Notes: generated from the sequence alone by a model not told the origin. Shown: positions 52,948 through 63,080, counted from the stretch's first letter. The stretch is 64,000 nt of DNA from Dryocola sp032051265 (GCA_032051265.1 DAMBYU010000004.1:186001-250000); one strand, 5' to 3'. Made by a program: numbers and translations.

Positions 52948-54180
52948 ATGTCGTCATTTGAGTATCTGAAGACCGCTATTCGGCAGCAGAGCGTTACGCT
53001 ACAGCAGGTCGCAGAAGCCTGCGGCATGACCAAGGGCTATCTTAGCCAGCTACTGAATGCCAAAATCAAAAGCCCGAGCGCTCAGAAGCTTGAGGCGCTG
53101 CACCGTTTCCTGGGCCTGGAATTCCCAAGGCGTGAGAAAAAAGTGGGCGTGGTATTCGGGAAGTTTTATCCGCTGCATACCGGCCATATCTATTTAATTC
53201 AGCGCGCCGCAAGCCAGGTTGATGAGCTGCATATCATCATGGGCTATGACGAAACCCGCGACCGCTTGCTGTTTGAAGACAGCGCCATGTCCCAGCAGCC
53301 CACCACCGGCGACCGCCTGCGCTGGCTGCTACAGACGTTCAAGTACCAGAAAAACATCCGCATCCATTCGTTTAATGAAGAGGGCATGGAACCATATCCG
53401 CACGGCTGGGATGTCTGGAGCCGCGGCATTAAAGCGTTTATGGAAAGCAAAGGCATCAACGCCGACCGCATTTACACCTCGGAAGAGAGCGATGCGCCGC
53501 GCTTTACTGAGCAGCTTGGCATTGAAACCGTGCTTATCGATCCGAAGCGTACCTTTATGAATATCAGCGGCGGCCAGATTCGCGAAAACCCGTTTCGCTA
53601 CTGGGAATATATTCCGACAGAGGTCAAACCGTTCTTTGTCAGAACCGTGGCTATTTTGGGTGGCGAATCGAGCGGCAAGTCGTGGATGGTGAACAAGCTC
53701 GCCAATATCTTTAACACCACCAGCGCCTGGGAATACGGGCGGGATTACGTCTTTTCGCACCTGGGCGGCGATGAGATGGCGCTCCAGTATTCCGACTACG
53801 ACAAAATCGCCATCGGGCATGCTCAGTACGTGGATTTTGCGGTGAAATACGCCAATAAAGTGGCCTTTATTGATACTGATTTTGTCACCACCCAGGCGTT
53901 CTGCAAAAAATATGAAGGGCGGGAACATCCGTTCGTGCAGGCGCTGATCGACGAGTACCGTTTCGACCTGGTGATCCTGCTGGAAAATAATACGCCGTGG
54001 GTAGCCGATGGCCTGCGCAGCTTAGGCAGCGATGCGGACAGGAGGTCTTTCCAGGATCTTCTGGTATCGATGCTTGAAGAGAACAACATCAGCTTCGTTC
54101 ACGTTGAAGAGTCTGACTACGACTCCCGTTTCCTGCGCTGCGTTGAGTTAGTCAAAGAGATGACTGGCGGACAGGGGTAA
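52948..54180 (+). CDS. nadR: Trifunctional NAD regulator NadR
   Basis: 410 residues (E. coli 410). N-terminal HTH ('VTLQQVAEACGMTKGYLSQLLN') represses NAD genes; the middle NMN adenylyltransferase domain carries 'GKFYPLHTGHIYLI' near residue 70; the C-terminal ribosylnicotinamide kinase has Walker A 'GGESSGKSW' near 237. ATG at 52948 after AGGAGGCAGG. Confidence 0.97.
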   Translation: MSSFEYLKTAIRQQSVTLQQVAEACGMTKGYLSQLLNAKIKSPSAQKLEALHRFLGLEFPRREKKVGVVFGKFYPLHTGHIYLIQRAASQVDELHIIMGYDETRDRLLFEDSAMSQQPTTGDRLRWLLQTFKYQKNIRIHSFNEEGMEPYPHGWDVWSRGIKAFMESKGINADRIYTSEESDAPRFTEQLGIETVLIDPKRTFMNISGGQIRENPFRYWEYIPTEVKPFFVRTVAILGGESSGKSWMVNKLANIFNTTSAWEYGRDYVFSHLGGDEMALQYSDYDKIAIGHAQYVDFAVKYANKVAFIDTDFVTTQAFCKKYEGREHPFVQALIDEYRFDLVILLENNTPWVADGLRSLGSDADRRSFQDLLVSMLEENNISFVHVEESDYDSRFLRCVELVKEMTGGQG

Positions 54181-54199
54181 AAGCCGTTTGCTTAAAAAG

Positions 54200-54225
54200 C
54201 GGGGCGCCTTGTGCGCCCCGTTTTT
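54200..54225. terminator. Bidirectional terminator between nadR and ettA
   Basis: CGGGGCGC (54200-54207), 5-base loop, GCGCCCCG (54213-54220), T5 on the right and A5 on the left. Confidence 0.92.
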
Positions 54226-54226
54226 G

Positions 54227-55894
54227 TTACTTAGTGATACGTTTGTACTTGATACGCTTAGGCTCCAGCGCATCCGCACCCAGGGTGCGTTTTTTATACT
54301 CTTCGTATTCGGTAAAGTTGCCCTCGAAGAACTCAACTTTGCCTTCATCCTGGTAATCCAGAATGTGGGTGGCGATACGGTCAAGGAACCAGCGGTCATG
54401 CGAGATAACCATCGCACAGCCCGGGAACTCCAGCAGGGCGTTTTCTAACGCGCGCAGGGTTTCGATATCCAGGTCGTTGGTAGGTTCATCGAGCAACAGC
54501 ATGTTGCCGCCAACCTGCAGCAGCTTCGCCAGGTGCAGACGACCGCGCTCACCACCGGACAGCTCGCCAACGCGTTTACCCTGGTCGACGCCTTTGAAGT
54601 TAAAGCGGCCAACGTAAGCGCGGCTTGGCATCTCGGTGTTGCCGATACGCATGATATCCTGGCCGCCGGAGACCTCTTCCCAGACGGTTTTGCTGTTGTC
54701 CATCGAGTCACGGAACTGGTCGACGGAAGCCAGCTTCACGGTTTCGCCCAGTTCGATGGCGCCGCTGTCGGGCTGTTCCTGGCCGGACATCATACGGAAC
54801 AGAGTAGATTTACCCGCGCCGTTCGGACCGATGATGCCTACTATCGCCCCTTTCGGTACGGAGAAGGAGAGATCTTCAATCAGCAGACGGTCGCCGTAGG
54901 ATTTACGCAGATTGGTAACCTCAACGACTTTATCGCCCAGGCGTGGACCCGGTGGAATAAACAGTTCGTTGGTTTCGTTACGTTTCTGGTAATCGGTGCT
55001 GTTAAGCTCTTCAAAGCGAGCCAGACGCGCCTTGCCTTTCGACTGGCGGCCTTTCGCGCCCTGACGCACCCATTCCAGCTCTTTCTCGATGGATTTACGG
55101 CGAGCCGCTTCCTGAGAGGCTTCCTGCGCCAGACGCTGGTCTTTTTGCTCAAGCCATGAGGAGTAGTTGCCTTCCCATGGAATGCCCTCGCCGCGGTCCA
55201 GTTCCAGAATCCAGCCCGCTACGTTGTCGAGGAAGTAACGGTCGTGGGTAATCGCCACAACGGTGCCTTCAAAGTCGTGCAGGAAGCGTTCCAGCCAGGC
55301 CACGGACTCTGCGTCCAGGTGGTTGGTTGGCTCGTCGAGCAGCAGCATGTCTGGCTTTTCAAGCAGCAGGCGGCACAGCGCCACGCGGCGACGTTCACCA
55401 CCGGACAGGTTAGCGATTTTCGCATCCCACTCCGGCAGGCGCAGCGCATCGGCCGCGCGCTCAAGCTGTACGTTCAGGTTATGGCCGTCGTGCGCCTGAA
55501 TGATCTCTTCAAACTTGCCTTGTTGTGCGGCGAGCTTATCGAAGTCAGCATCCGGTTCGGCATACAGCGCGTACACTTCATCCAGACCTTTCAGGGCATT
55601 AACCACTTCAGATACCGCTTCTTCAACGGACTCACGAACCGTATGCTCTAAATTAAGCTGCGGTTCCTGAGGCAGATAACCAATTTTCAGACCGGGCTGC
55701 GGACGGGCTTCGCCTTCAATCTCAGTATCAATGCCGGCCATAATGCGCAGCAGAGTGGATTTACCGGCACCGTTCAGACCCAGCACGCCGATCTTGGCGC
55801 CAGGGAAGAAACTGAGCGAGATATTTTTCAGAATATGACGTTTCGGCGGAACAACTTTGCCGACACGATGCATGGTATAAACGAATTGAGCCAC
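54227..55894 (-). CDS. ettA: Energy-dependent translational throttle protein EttA (ABC-F)
   Basis: 555 residues (E. coli 555). Two ABC domains: Walker A 'GLNGAGKST' near 40 and 'GPNGAGKST' near 357; signatures 'LSGGERRRVALCRLL' and 'LSGGERGRLHLAKLL'; Walker B with 'LLDEPTNHLD' and 'LLDEPTNDLD'. The linker with many Arg/Lys/Glu is the P-site tRNA interaction motif. Binds the ribosomal E site and gates elongation by ADP/ATP ratio. Confidence 0.97.
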   Translation of the reverse strand: MAQFVYTMHRVGKVVPPKRHILKNISLSFFPGAKIGVLGLNGAGKSTLLRIMAGIDTEIEGEARPQPGLKIGYLPQEPQLNLEHTVRESVEEAVSEVVNALKGLDEVYALYAEPDADFDKLAAQQGKFEEIIQAHDGHNLNVQLERAADALRLPEWDAKIANLSGGERRRVALCRLLLEKPDMLLLDEPTNHLDAESVAWLERFLHDFEGTVVAITHDRYFLDNVAGWILELDRGEGIPWEGNYSSWLEQKDQRLAQEASQEAARRKSIEKELEWVRQGAKGRQSKGKARLARFEELNSTDYQKRNETNELFIPPGPRLGDKVVEVTNLRKSYGDRLLIEDLSFSVPKGAIVGIIGPNGAGKSTLFRMMSGQEQPDSGAIELGETVKLASVDQFRDSMDNSKTVWEEVSGGQDIMRIGNTEMPSRAYVGRFNFKGVDQGKRVGELSGGERGRLHLAKLLQVGGNMLLLDEPTNDLDIETLRALENALLEFPGCAMVISHDRWFLDRIATHILDYQDEGKVEFFEGNFTEYEEYKKRTLGADALEPKRIKYKRITK

Positions 55895-56124
55895 AGTGCG
55901 ACTTCGCCTCTTTTTCGTGATTTAAGATGGTTCGTATCAATGGCGAAGTGTAGCCGTTTTCACCAGGTAATCCCAGCAGGGCACGCGGGTTGTGTTACCC
56001 AAAACGGGCTTAAGGCGTTTATTGGCAAAATATCCTCATCGGGCGTGGCGCATCCGGCTCCCCCTGGTTAGCATGAAGATAACGTGGCGGCATGATGCCG
56101 CCCTGACACAGATGAGGAGAAGTT

Positions 56125-58059
56125 GTGGGGCAATGCAGACAAGTTGTATGGCGTATGCTGGCCGCAGGCGTTTGCCTGGCAACGCTCGCCGGGGTGGCCC
56201 GGGCCGATTCGCTCGACGAACAGCGCAGCCGTTATGCGCAAATCAAACAGGCGTGGGACAACAGGCAAATGGATGTGGTGCAGCAGATGCTGCCCGGTTT
56301 GCAGGACTACCCGCTCTATCCCTATCTGCAATACCGTCTGCTCACCGATGATTTAATGAATGAGCCGGCGCTCTCCGTCAGCCAGTTTATCCAGGCGAAT
56401 CCGACTCTCCCCCCGGCGCGCTCGCTGAAATCCCGCTTTGTAAATGAACTGGCGCGTCGCGAAGACTGGCGAGGGCTGCTGGCTTTTAGCCCGGAACCGC
56501 CGGGTACGACAGAATCCAAATGCAACTACTACTACGCGAAGTGGAACACCGGCCAGGCCGATGCCGCGTGGAGCGGGGCGAAAGCGCTGTGGCTGAGCGG
56601 TAAGAACTTGCCTTCGAGCTGCGATCGTCTGTTCTCGGCCTGGCGTTCTTCCGGGACGCAGGATCCTCTGGCGTACCTGGAACGTATCCGTCTGGCGATG
56701 AAAGAAGGCAATACCTCTCTGGTGACGAGCCTGGCAAACCAGATGCCAGCAGATTACCAGACCATCGCCAGCTCGCTTATCAGCCTGCAGAACGACCCGG
56801 ATACCGTACTCACCTTTGCCCGTACCGTCGGGGCGACAAACTTTACCCGCCAGGCGGCTGCGGTAGCCTTTACCCGTATCGCGCGTCAGGATGCGGAAAA
56901 CGCACGCCTGATGATCCCCTCTCTGGTGCAGGCCCAGCAGCTAAATGAGGATCAGGCTCAGGAGCTGAAAGAAACCGTGGCATGGCGCCTGATGGGCAAC
57001 GATATCACCACTGAGCAAGCCAGCTGGCGCGATGATGTGATTATGCGTTCGCAGTCCACCACGCTGGTTGAGCGTCGCGTGCGTATAGCGCTGGGAACGG
57101 GCGATCGTGCCGGGCTGAATACCTGGCTTGCACGCCTGCCCATGGAGGCGAAAGAGAAAGACGAATGGCGCTACTGGCAGGCGGATTTGCTGCTTGAGCG
57201 GGGGCGTGAAGCTGAAGCAAAAGAGATCCTGCATTCACTGATGCAGCAGCGTGGTTTTTATCCGATGATCGCCGCCCAGCGTTTGGGTGAGGATTATCCT
57301 TTGCGCGTGGATAAAGCAGGGGCGGTTAACCAGACGCTGGTACAGGGAGCCGAAATGGCTCGTGTACGGGAGCTGATGTACTGGAATATGGACAATACTG
57401 CCCGCCGAGAATGGGCGAATTTGATCACCAGCCGCAGCAAACCAGAGCAGGAAGGGCTGGCGCGTTATGCCTTCGAGCAAAACTGGTGGGATTTGAGCGT
57501 GCAGGCGACCATCGCCGGCAAGCTGTGGAATCATCTCGAAGAGCGTTTCCCGCTGGCCTATAAAGAGACTTTCGCCCGCTATGTCAGCGGCAAGGATATT
57601 TCCCAGAGCTACGCGATGGCTATCGCCCGTCAGGAGAGCGCCTGGAACCCGAAAGTGCGCTCGCCGGTGGGGGCCAGCGGCCTGATGCAAATCATGCCGG
57701 GCACCGCGACCCATACCGTGAAGATGTTTGCTATTCCAGGCTATACCAGCCCCGGCCAGCTGCTGGATCCGGATACCAATATCAATATCGGGACCAGTTA
57801 TCTGCAATACGTTTATCAGCAGTTTGAAAATAACCGTATTTTCGCATCGGCGGCGTATAACGCCGGGCCCGGGCGAGTCAGAACCTGGCTTGGCAGTAGC
57901 GCAGGGCGCATTGATGCGGTCGCCTTTGTGGAAAGCATTCCATTCTCCGAAACGCGCGGCTATGTGAAAAACGTACTGGCTTATGACGCCTACTATAAAT
58001 ATTTCATGGGCAAATCGGCGCCGTTGTTAACGGATGCCGAGTGGCAGCGCCGGTATTGA
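56125..58059 (+). CDS. slt: Soluble lytic murein transglycosylase Slt70
   Basis: 644 residues (E. coli 645). Signal peptide ending 'GVARA', a long alpha-helical superhelix ring, then the lysozyme-like catalytic domain: Glu in 'AIARQESAWNPKVRSPVGASGLMQIMPGTA' (near residue 503), and 'AAYNAGPGRVRTWL'. Periplasmic; cleaves glycan strands to 1,6-anhydromuropeptides. GTG start after GAGGAGA. Confidence 0.97.
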   Translation: MGQCRQVVWRMLAAGVCLATLAGVARADSLDEQRSRYAQIKQAWDNRQMDVVQQMLPGLQDYPLYPYLQYRLLTDDLMNEPALSVSQFIQANPTLPPARSLKSRFVNELARREDWRGLLAFSPEPPGTTESKCNYYYAKWNTGQADAAWSGAKALWLSGKNLPSSCDRLFSAWRSSGTQDPLAYLERIRLAMKEGNTSLVTSLANQMPADYQTIASSLISLQNDPDTVLTFARTVGATNFTRQAAAVAFTRIARQDAENARLMIPSLVQAQQLNEDQAQELKETVAWRLMGNDITTEQASWRDDVIMRSQSTTLVERRVRIALGTGDRAGLNTWLARLPMEAKEKDEWRYWQADLLLERGREAEAKEILHSLMQQRGFYPMIAAQRLGEDYPLRVDKAGAVNQTLVQGAEMARVRELMYWNMDNTARREWANLITSRSKPEQEGLARYAFEQNWWDLSVQATIAGKLWNHLEERFPLAYKETFARYVSGKDISQSYAMAIARQESAWNPKVRSPVGASGLMQIMPGTATHTVKMFAIPGYTSPGQLLDPDTNINIGTSYLQYVYQQFENNRIFASAAYNAGPGRVRTWLGSSAGRIDAVAFVESIPFSETRGYVKNVLAYDAYYKYFMGKSAPLLTDAEWQRRY

Positions 58060-58085
58060 TCTGCGGGAGTTTATGTTATGCTGCT

Positions 58086-58103
58086 GTACTAGTTAAATAG
58101 TAT
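58086..58103. promoter_or_regulatory. Trp operator of trpR
   Basis: GTACTAGTTAAATAGTAT, two mismatches from the TrpR operator palindrome GTACTAGTTAACTAGTAC, 11 bases before the trpR start codon. Agrees with autoregulation of trpR. Confidence 0.85.
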
Positions 58104-58114
58104 GGTGGCCTGAC

Positions 58115-58444
58115 ATGACCCAGCTCTCTCAATACTCGGCGGAGCAGGCCGAGCAAAGCAATCAGGAGTGGCTTCGCTTTGTGGATTTGCTGCAAAAATC
58201 GTTTGATAAGCAACTGCATCTGCCGCTTTTAGCCCTGCTGCTCACGCCGGATGAACGTACCGCTTTAGGCACCCGCGTGAGAATCATCGAAGAGTTACTG
58301 AAAGGTGAAATGAGCCAGCGCGAGCTGAAAAATGAGCTTGGCGCGGGCATCGCGACGATTACCCGCGGTTCCAACAGCCTGAAATCCGCGCCGCCAGAGC
58401 TTTGTCAGTGGCTGGAGCAGGAACTGTTACGCCTGGGAAACTAG
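58115..58444 (+). CDS. trpR: Trp operon repressor
   Basis: 109 residues (E. coli 108). All-helical dimer; the HTH is 'MSQRELKNELGAGIATITRGSNSLK' near residues 66-90. Binds operators with L-tryptophan. A trp operator lies right upstream. The end overlaps the convergent yjjX stop by four bases. Confidence 0.97.
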   Translation: MTQLSQYSAEQAEQSNQEWLRFVDLLQKSFDKQLHLPLLALLLTPDERTALGTRVRIIEELLKGEMSQRELKNELGAGIATITRGSNSLKSAPPELCQWLEQELLRLGN

Positions 58445-58956
58445 CGGTAAATTTCATTGTGGAATGGACTCAGCGCCAGCACGACCGCCTGGTGGTAAAC
58501 GCTGCTTCGCGTGAGCTTCCCGGCGGTAAACACGCCAATTGCGCCTTCTTTGCGGCCAATCTTGTCGATGCCGGTATAGGCCGACATAACCGGGCCAAGC
58601 GCTTCACCCGCTTTTACCTTCTCCAGGATGACTTCCGGTAACGGCAGCGTAGCCGAACGCGCTTCGCCACGCGTGTTCTGGTTTTCGATAACGACCCAGC
58701 TAAACGTGCTGCCTTCATCAATTCCCGCTTCTATCGCTACCCAGAAATCTGCTTCAGGCCGGAGCTTGCGCGAGTTTATTACCCGGCATCGTGCGCCCGC
58801 TCGCGTTTCAACGTTCCCAATGGGCTGTTCTGGTACGCCACTCTCGACGGCAACGGACTCAATATGGCAGGATCCTTCACCATAAATTTCGTCAAATGCC
58901 TGCAGAATAGCCTGAATTTTGGCAGGATTAGTTGTGGCGCAGACGACATGGTACAT
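58441..58956 (-). CDS. yjjX: Inosine/xanthosine triphosphatase
   Basis: 171 residues (E. coli 170). NTPase of the Maf/HAM1-like group removing ITP and XTP. 'CATTNPAKIQAI' at the N-terminus, 'DFWVAIEAGID' and 'RKEGAIGVFTAGKLTR' are conserved. I take the ATG at 58956; a GTG lies two codons upstream. Confidence 0.95.
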   Translation of the reverse strand: MYHVVCATTNPAKIQAILQAFDEIYGEGSCHIESVAVESGVPEQPIGNVETRAGARCRVINSRKLRPEADFWVAIEAGIDEGSTFSWVVIENQNTRGEARSATLPLPEVILEKVKAGEALGPVMSAYTGIDKIGRKEGAIGVFTAGKLTRSSVYHQAVVLALSPFHNEIYR

Positions 58957-59009
58957 AATCACTGAAACTCTAAAGACTTTTTATTGCAGCAGTATAACGG
59001 ATAAAACGC

Positions 59010-59657
59010 ATGTTACAGGTATACCTTGTTCGCCATGGTGAAACGCAGTGGAATGCGGAGCGCCGCATTCAGGGCCAGTCAGACAGCGCGCTGACTGAAA
59101 AGGGGGAACGTCAGGCATGGCAAGTGGCTGAACGCGTAAAAGCCCTTGGTATTACTCACGTTATCGCCAGTGATTTGGGCCGTACACGTCGTACAGCAGA
59201 GATTATTGCGCAGGCATGTGGGTGCGATGTAACGCTCGACGCGCGTCTGCGTGAGCTGGATATGGGCGTGCTTGAAAGCCGACCTCTGGATACGCTAAGC
59301 GAAGAAGAAGAGGGCTGGCGGCGTCTGCTGGTCAACGGTACGCCGGATGGCCGCATCCCTGAAGGGGAGTCGATGCTGGAAATGAGCAACCGTATGCACG
59401 CAGCGCTCAATGCCTGTCGTGACCTGCCTGCCGGGAGCCGCCCATTGCTGGTGAGCCACGGCATGGCGTTGGGCTGTCTGGTCAGCACGATTCTGGGCTT
59501 ACCGGCATGGGCGGAGCGCCGACTGCGGTTGCGAAACTGTTCTATCTCGCGTGTCGATCATCAGGAAAGCCCGTGGCTTGCGCCAGGCTGGGTGGTTGAA
59601 ACGGCAGGGGACATCTCGCACCTGGATGCCCCTGCATTAGACGAACTGCAGCGTTAA
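59010..59657 (+). CDS. gpmB: Phosphoglycerate mutase-like phosphatase GpmB
   Basis: 215 residues (E. coli 215). Histidine phosphatase: 'LVRHGETQWNAERRIQGQSD' with catalytic His, 'DLGRTRRTAEII', and 'LLVSHGMALG' with the second His. Its in vivo role is uncertain. Convergent with rob, four-base overlap. Confidence 0.95.
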   Translation: MLQVYLVRHGETQWNAERRIQGQSDSALTEKGERQAWQVAERVKALGITHVIASDLGRTRRTAEIIAQACGCDVTLDARLRELDMGVLESRPLDTLSEEEEGWRRLLVNGTPDGRIPEGESMLEMSNRMHAALNACRDLPAGSRPLLVSHGMALGCLVSTILGLPAWAERRLRLRNCSISRVDHQESPWLAPGWVVETAGDISHLDAPALDELQR

Positions 59658-60523
59658 CGACGCACCGGGATCAGGTATTCACAACGGATTTGCAGCGGTC
59701 GGTTTTCAATCCGCGCTTCTTCCTGCGGGAAGAAGCGCTCAATATCCTGGCCTTTACGGCGGGTCAGATTCAGTGACGGCATGCAGGTGCTATAAACGGT
59801 CAGAATGAACTCCTGAAGCCCGGTGCCCGGTCCTTCATAGTTAAACTGGACGTAATCGCCTCCTTCCAGCGTGACCGGATGAGAATCCGGCAGGAAGCCG
59901 TTGGCCATCTCCGGCGTCAGCGCCGTGGTGTAAAACACCTCCTGCTCATCATCTTTCTCAATGCTTGGGCGCGGCTCATGCAAACCGTACAGCATGCGAG
60001 GGATACTCGGCGCATTGCTGAGGAACTGCGTCCAGAACTGGATGCGCATTTCATTGCGGAAATCTGAAATCTGTTCAAGCGTGCAGCTATAGCTCTGCGT
60101 AACGCCAACCAGATGCATTTCCGGCAGGGTGACAAAATGCGCCTGCGGCGGGGTAAATTCACCTAAACGCAGCGGCGGACACATTCCAAAAGCGCTCCAG
60201 TCCGGAGAACGGCGATATAACGCCGGCGTCTGGGCGAACTGTTTTTTAAAGGCACGGGTAAACGTCTGCTGCGAGTCAAAGCGGTACTGAAGCGCAATAT
60301 CAAGAATAGGACGAGCGGTAAGGCGCAGCGCTACGGCGGATTTTGATAAGCGACGCGCACGAATGTAGGCGCCGATAGCATGCCCCGTCACCTCTTTGAA
60401 CATCCTTTGTAAATGCCACTTAGAGTAGCCCGCCTTGGCCGCTACATTATCCAGCGCAAGCGGTTGGTCCAGATGGCGTTCTAGCCAGGTAAGCAGATCG
60501 CGAATGATCGCAGCCTGATCCAT
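59654..60523 (-). CDS. rob: Right origin-binding protein Rob (AraC family)
   Basis: 289 residues (E. coli 289). N-terminal AraC double HTH ('LDNVAAKAGYSKWHLQRMFKEVTG', 'ILDIALQYRFDSQQTFTRAFKKQF'), C-terminal GyrI-like ligand domain. Activates the mar/sox/rob regulon and binds oriC. In E. coli creABCD follows; here nrf genes follow. Confidence 0.97.
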   Translation of the reverse strand: MDQAAIIRDLLTWLERHLDQPLALDNVAAKAGYSKWHLQRMFKEVTGHAIGAYIRARRLSKSAVALRLTARPILDIALQYRFDSQQTFTRAFKKQFAQTPALYRRSPDWSAFGMCPPLRLGEFTPPQAHFVTLPEMHLVGVTQSYSCTLEQISDFRNEMRIQFWTQFLSNAPSIPRMLYGLHEPRPSIEKDDEQEVFYTTALTPEMANGFLPDSHPVTLEGGDYVQFNYEGPGTGLQEFILTVYSTCMPSLNLTRRKGQDIERFFPQEEARIENRPLQIRCEYLIPVRR

Positions 60524-61032
60524 AAAATATCCTCATCCTGACAGAGCGTGTGCCGTAATTATGGCTGAATAATAGCATTTTTTGTTCTTTGGGTCCGCCT
60601 GGGAAAAGGAAATTTATGCCCGGGTTCAGGCTGAGCGAGAAGCGCTGAAAATATAACCCTGTCTGCACGCGTTCTGGCTCCAGACGGGCGTCCCGCTGAG
60701 GGCGCTCATTGTAGGCAAGCTACGGACGAAGGGGTAGGTTTTTATACCTCAATGGGGTTAATTGAGGCAATGAAATCAAAAGAACTACGATTCATTGCAG
60801 AATGTAACCGCGACTTTACCTATTTTAGTAAACACTGACGGCAGGCTATATCTGTTACGGCTGATTTAATGCGGTAATCACCCATTCCTATTGCTAATTA
60901 AAAATACTTTTATATGGCAGGTTGTTACAAATAGGGCTGAGTTGCGCCATAACACCATTCAGGCTGTTGCTGTTACGTGACAACAATACAACATCGCCAT
61001 TGAAGGCAATGGCCAATCTGGATGAAAACCCT
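60524..61032. other. rob-nrfA intergenic region
   Basis: About 510 bases with no convincing gene. It must hold the rob promoter and the nrfA promoter. AT-rich stretches lie near 60835-60920. I looked for an FNR site (TTGAT-N4-ATCAA) and found no good match; partial TTGA and ATCAA halves occur near 60760-60780 but at wrong spacing. Confidence 0.55.
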
Positions 61033-62469
61033 ATGGCAAGGATCATAATAAGCGCACGCCGTTTTTTCAGCCTGGTAGTTCCTTTTTTATTTATTTCCTC
61101 TGTTTACGCTGAGCAAACGACCATAACCACAAAGACTACAACCGTTGAGACGAAGAATGAAATTTTCGCCCCTCAGCATCCCGATCAATACCTCTCCTGG
61201 AAAGCCACGTCGGAACAATCCGCTCGTGAAGATGCGCTGGCAGAAGACCCAAGGCTGGTGATTCTGTGGGCGGGATATCCGTTCTCCCGTGATTACAATA
61301 AACCGCGTGGACACGCTTATGCCCTTACCGATGTGCGCGAAACGTTGCGTACCGGCGCGCCGAAAAGCGCCGAAGATGGCCCGCTGCCGATGGCCTGCTG
61401 GAGCTGTAAAAGCCCGGATGTGGCGCGTCTGATCCAGAAAGAGGGTGAAGAGGGCTACTTCCACGGTAAATGGGCGCGTGGCGGCCCGGAAATCGTCAAC
61501 AATTTAGGCTGCGCCGATTGCCATAACACCGCCTCACCGGATTTTGCCAAAGGCAAACCGGCATTGAACTTGTCGCGTCCTTATGCTGAACGCGCGATGG
61601 AAACGATTGGCAAGCCGTTCAATAAAGCCAGCCGTTTCGACCAACAGGCCATGGTCTGCGGGCAGTGCCACGTAGAGTACTACTTTAGCGGTGATAATAA
61701 AGCCGTTAAGTTCCCGTGGGACGCAGGCATGAAAGTCGAGAATATGGAGCAATATTACGACGCCATTGCCTTCTCTGACTGGACCAACTCCCTGTCGAAA
61801 ACACCAATGCTGAAAGCGCAGCATCCGGAATATGAAACCTGGAGCGCGGGTATTCACGGTAAGAACAACGTGACCTGTATTGACTGCCATATGCCGAAAG
61901 TGCAGAACGCCGAAGGCAAGCTCTACACCGACCATAAGATTGGCAATCCATTCGATAACTTCGCGCAGACCTGCGCCAACTGTCATACCCAGGATAAAGC
62001 GTCCCTGCAAAAAGTGGTTGCCGAGCGTAAGCAGTCGATTCATGACCTGAAAATCAAGGTTGAGGATCAGCTGGTTCATGCCCATTTCGAAGCGAAAGCC
62101 GCATGGGAGGCGGGCGCGATGGAAGCGGAAATGAAGCCGATTCTGGAAGATATCCGCCATGCGCAATGGCGCTGGGATCTGTCAATCGCTTCTCACGGCA
62201 TTCATATGCATGCCCCGGAAGAGGGGCTGCGGATGCTGGGCGGCGCAATGGATAAAGCCGCTGATGCCCGTACCAAACTGGCGCGTCTGCTGGCGACCAA
62301 AGGTATTACCCATGAAATCCCACTGCCGGACATCTCCACTAAAGAGAAAGCCCAGCAGGCTATCGGTCTGAACATGCAGCAAATCAATGCTGAGAAGCAG
62401 GAATTCATTAAAACGGTGATTCCACAATGGGAAGATCAGGCACGTAAAAACGGTCTGTTAAGCCAATAA
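61033..62469 (+). CDS. nrfA: Cytochrome c552 nitrite reductase NrfA
   Basis: 478 residues (E. coli 478). Reduces nitrite to ammonium in the periplasm. Signal peptide ends 'SVYA'. Five heme sites: the catalytic CWSCK (122-126), CADCH (160-164), CGQCH (209-213), CIDCH (282-286) and CANCH (314-318). ATG at 61033 matches the E. coli N-terminus; longer frames upstream are not supported. First gene of nrfABCD. Confidence 0.97.
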   Translation: MARIIISARRFFSLVVPFLFISSVYAEQTTITTKTTTVETKNEIFAPQHPDQYLSWKATSEQSAREDALAEDPRLVILWAGYPFSRDYNKPRGHAYALTDVRETLRTGAPKSAEDGPLPMACWSCKSPDVARLIQKEGEEGYFHGKWARGGPEIVNNLGCADCHNTASPDFAKGKPALNLSRPYAERAMETIGKPFNKASRFDQQAMVCGQCHVEYYFSGDNKAVKFPWDAGMKVENMEQYYDAIAFSDWTNSLSKTPMLKAQHPEYETWSAGIHGKNNVTCIDCHMPKVQNAEGKLYTDHKIGNPFDNFAQTCANCHTQDKASLQKVVAERKQSIHDLKIKVEDQLVHAHFEAKAAWEAGAMEAEMKPILEDIRHAQWRWDLSIASHGIHMHAPEEGLRMLGGAMDKAADARTKLARLLATKGITHEIPLPDISTKEKAQQAIGLNMQQINAEKQEFIKTVIPQWEDQARKNGLLSQ

Positions 62470-62513
62470 CCCCATTCCGCCTCGTAAGGGGCGGATAACT
62501 CAACGGAGTGAAT

Positions 62514-63080
62514 ATGAGCGTATTACGTTCGTTATTAACTGCTGGGGTGCTGGCGTCAGGTCTGTTCTGGAGCCTGAGTGGGATTACCGCCACGCCAACG
62601 CCGCAGGAATCTGAACAACGCTGGACGGTTACCCAACAGCGCAACCCGGACGCCGCCTGTCTGGACTGTCATAAACCGGATACCGAAGGGGTGCACGGTA
62701 AACATGCATCCGCCACCAATCCGAACAATAAACTGCCGGTCACCTGTACCAATTGTCACGGCCAGCCTTCACCTCAGCACCGTGAAGGGGTGAAAGATGT
62801 GATGCGTTTTAACGAGCCGATGTACAACGTGGAGCAGCAGAACAGTGTTTGTATGTCCTGCCATCTGCCTGAGCAACTGCAAAAAGCGTTCTGGCCTCAC
62901 GATGTCCACGTAGCTAAAGTGGCGTGCGCCAGCTGTCACTCGCTGCATCCCAAGCAAGATACGATGCAGACGCTAAGCGATAAAGGAAGGATCAAACTTT
63001 GCGTCGATTGCCATAGCGATCAGCGTAATAATCCCAACTTTAATCCGGCGTCCGTTCCCTTGCTTAAGGAGCATCCATGA
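62514..63080 (+). CDS. nrfB: Pentaheme cytochrome c NrfB
   Basis: 188 residues (E. coli 188). Signal peptide then five CxxCH sites (CLDCH, CTNCH, CMSCH, CASCH, CVDCH). Electron donor to NrfA. ATG at 62514 preceded by ACGGAG. Overlaps nrfC by four bases. Confidence 0.97.
   Translation: MSVLRSLLTAGVLASGLFWSLSGITATPTPQESEQRWTVTQQRNPDAACLDCHKPDTEGVHGKHASATNPNNKLPVTCTNCHGQPSPQHREGVKDVMRFNEPMYNVEQQNSVCMSCHLPEQLQKAFWPHDVHVAKVACASCHSLHPKQDTMQTLSDKGRIKLCVDCHSDQRNNPNFNPASVPLLKEHP

Noticed and set aside
60922..61032. N-terminal extension of NrfA by 37 residues
   Set aside because: It would place the signal peptide internally; the ATG at 61033 matches the E. coli start and length.
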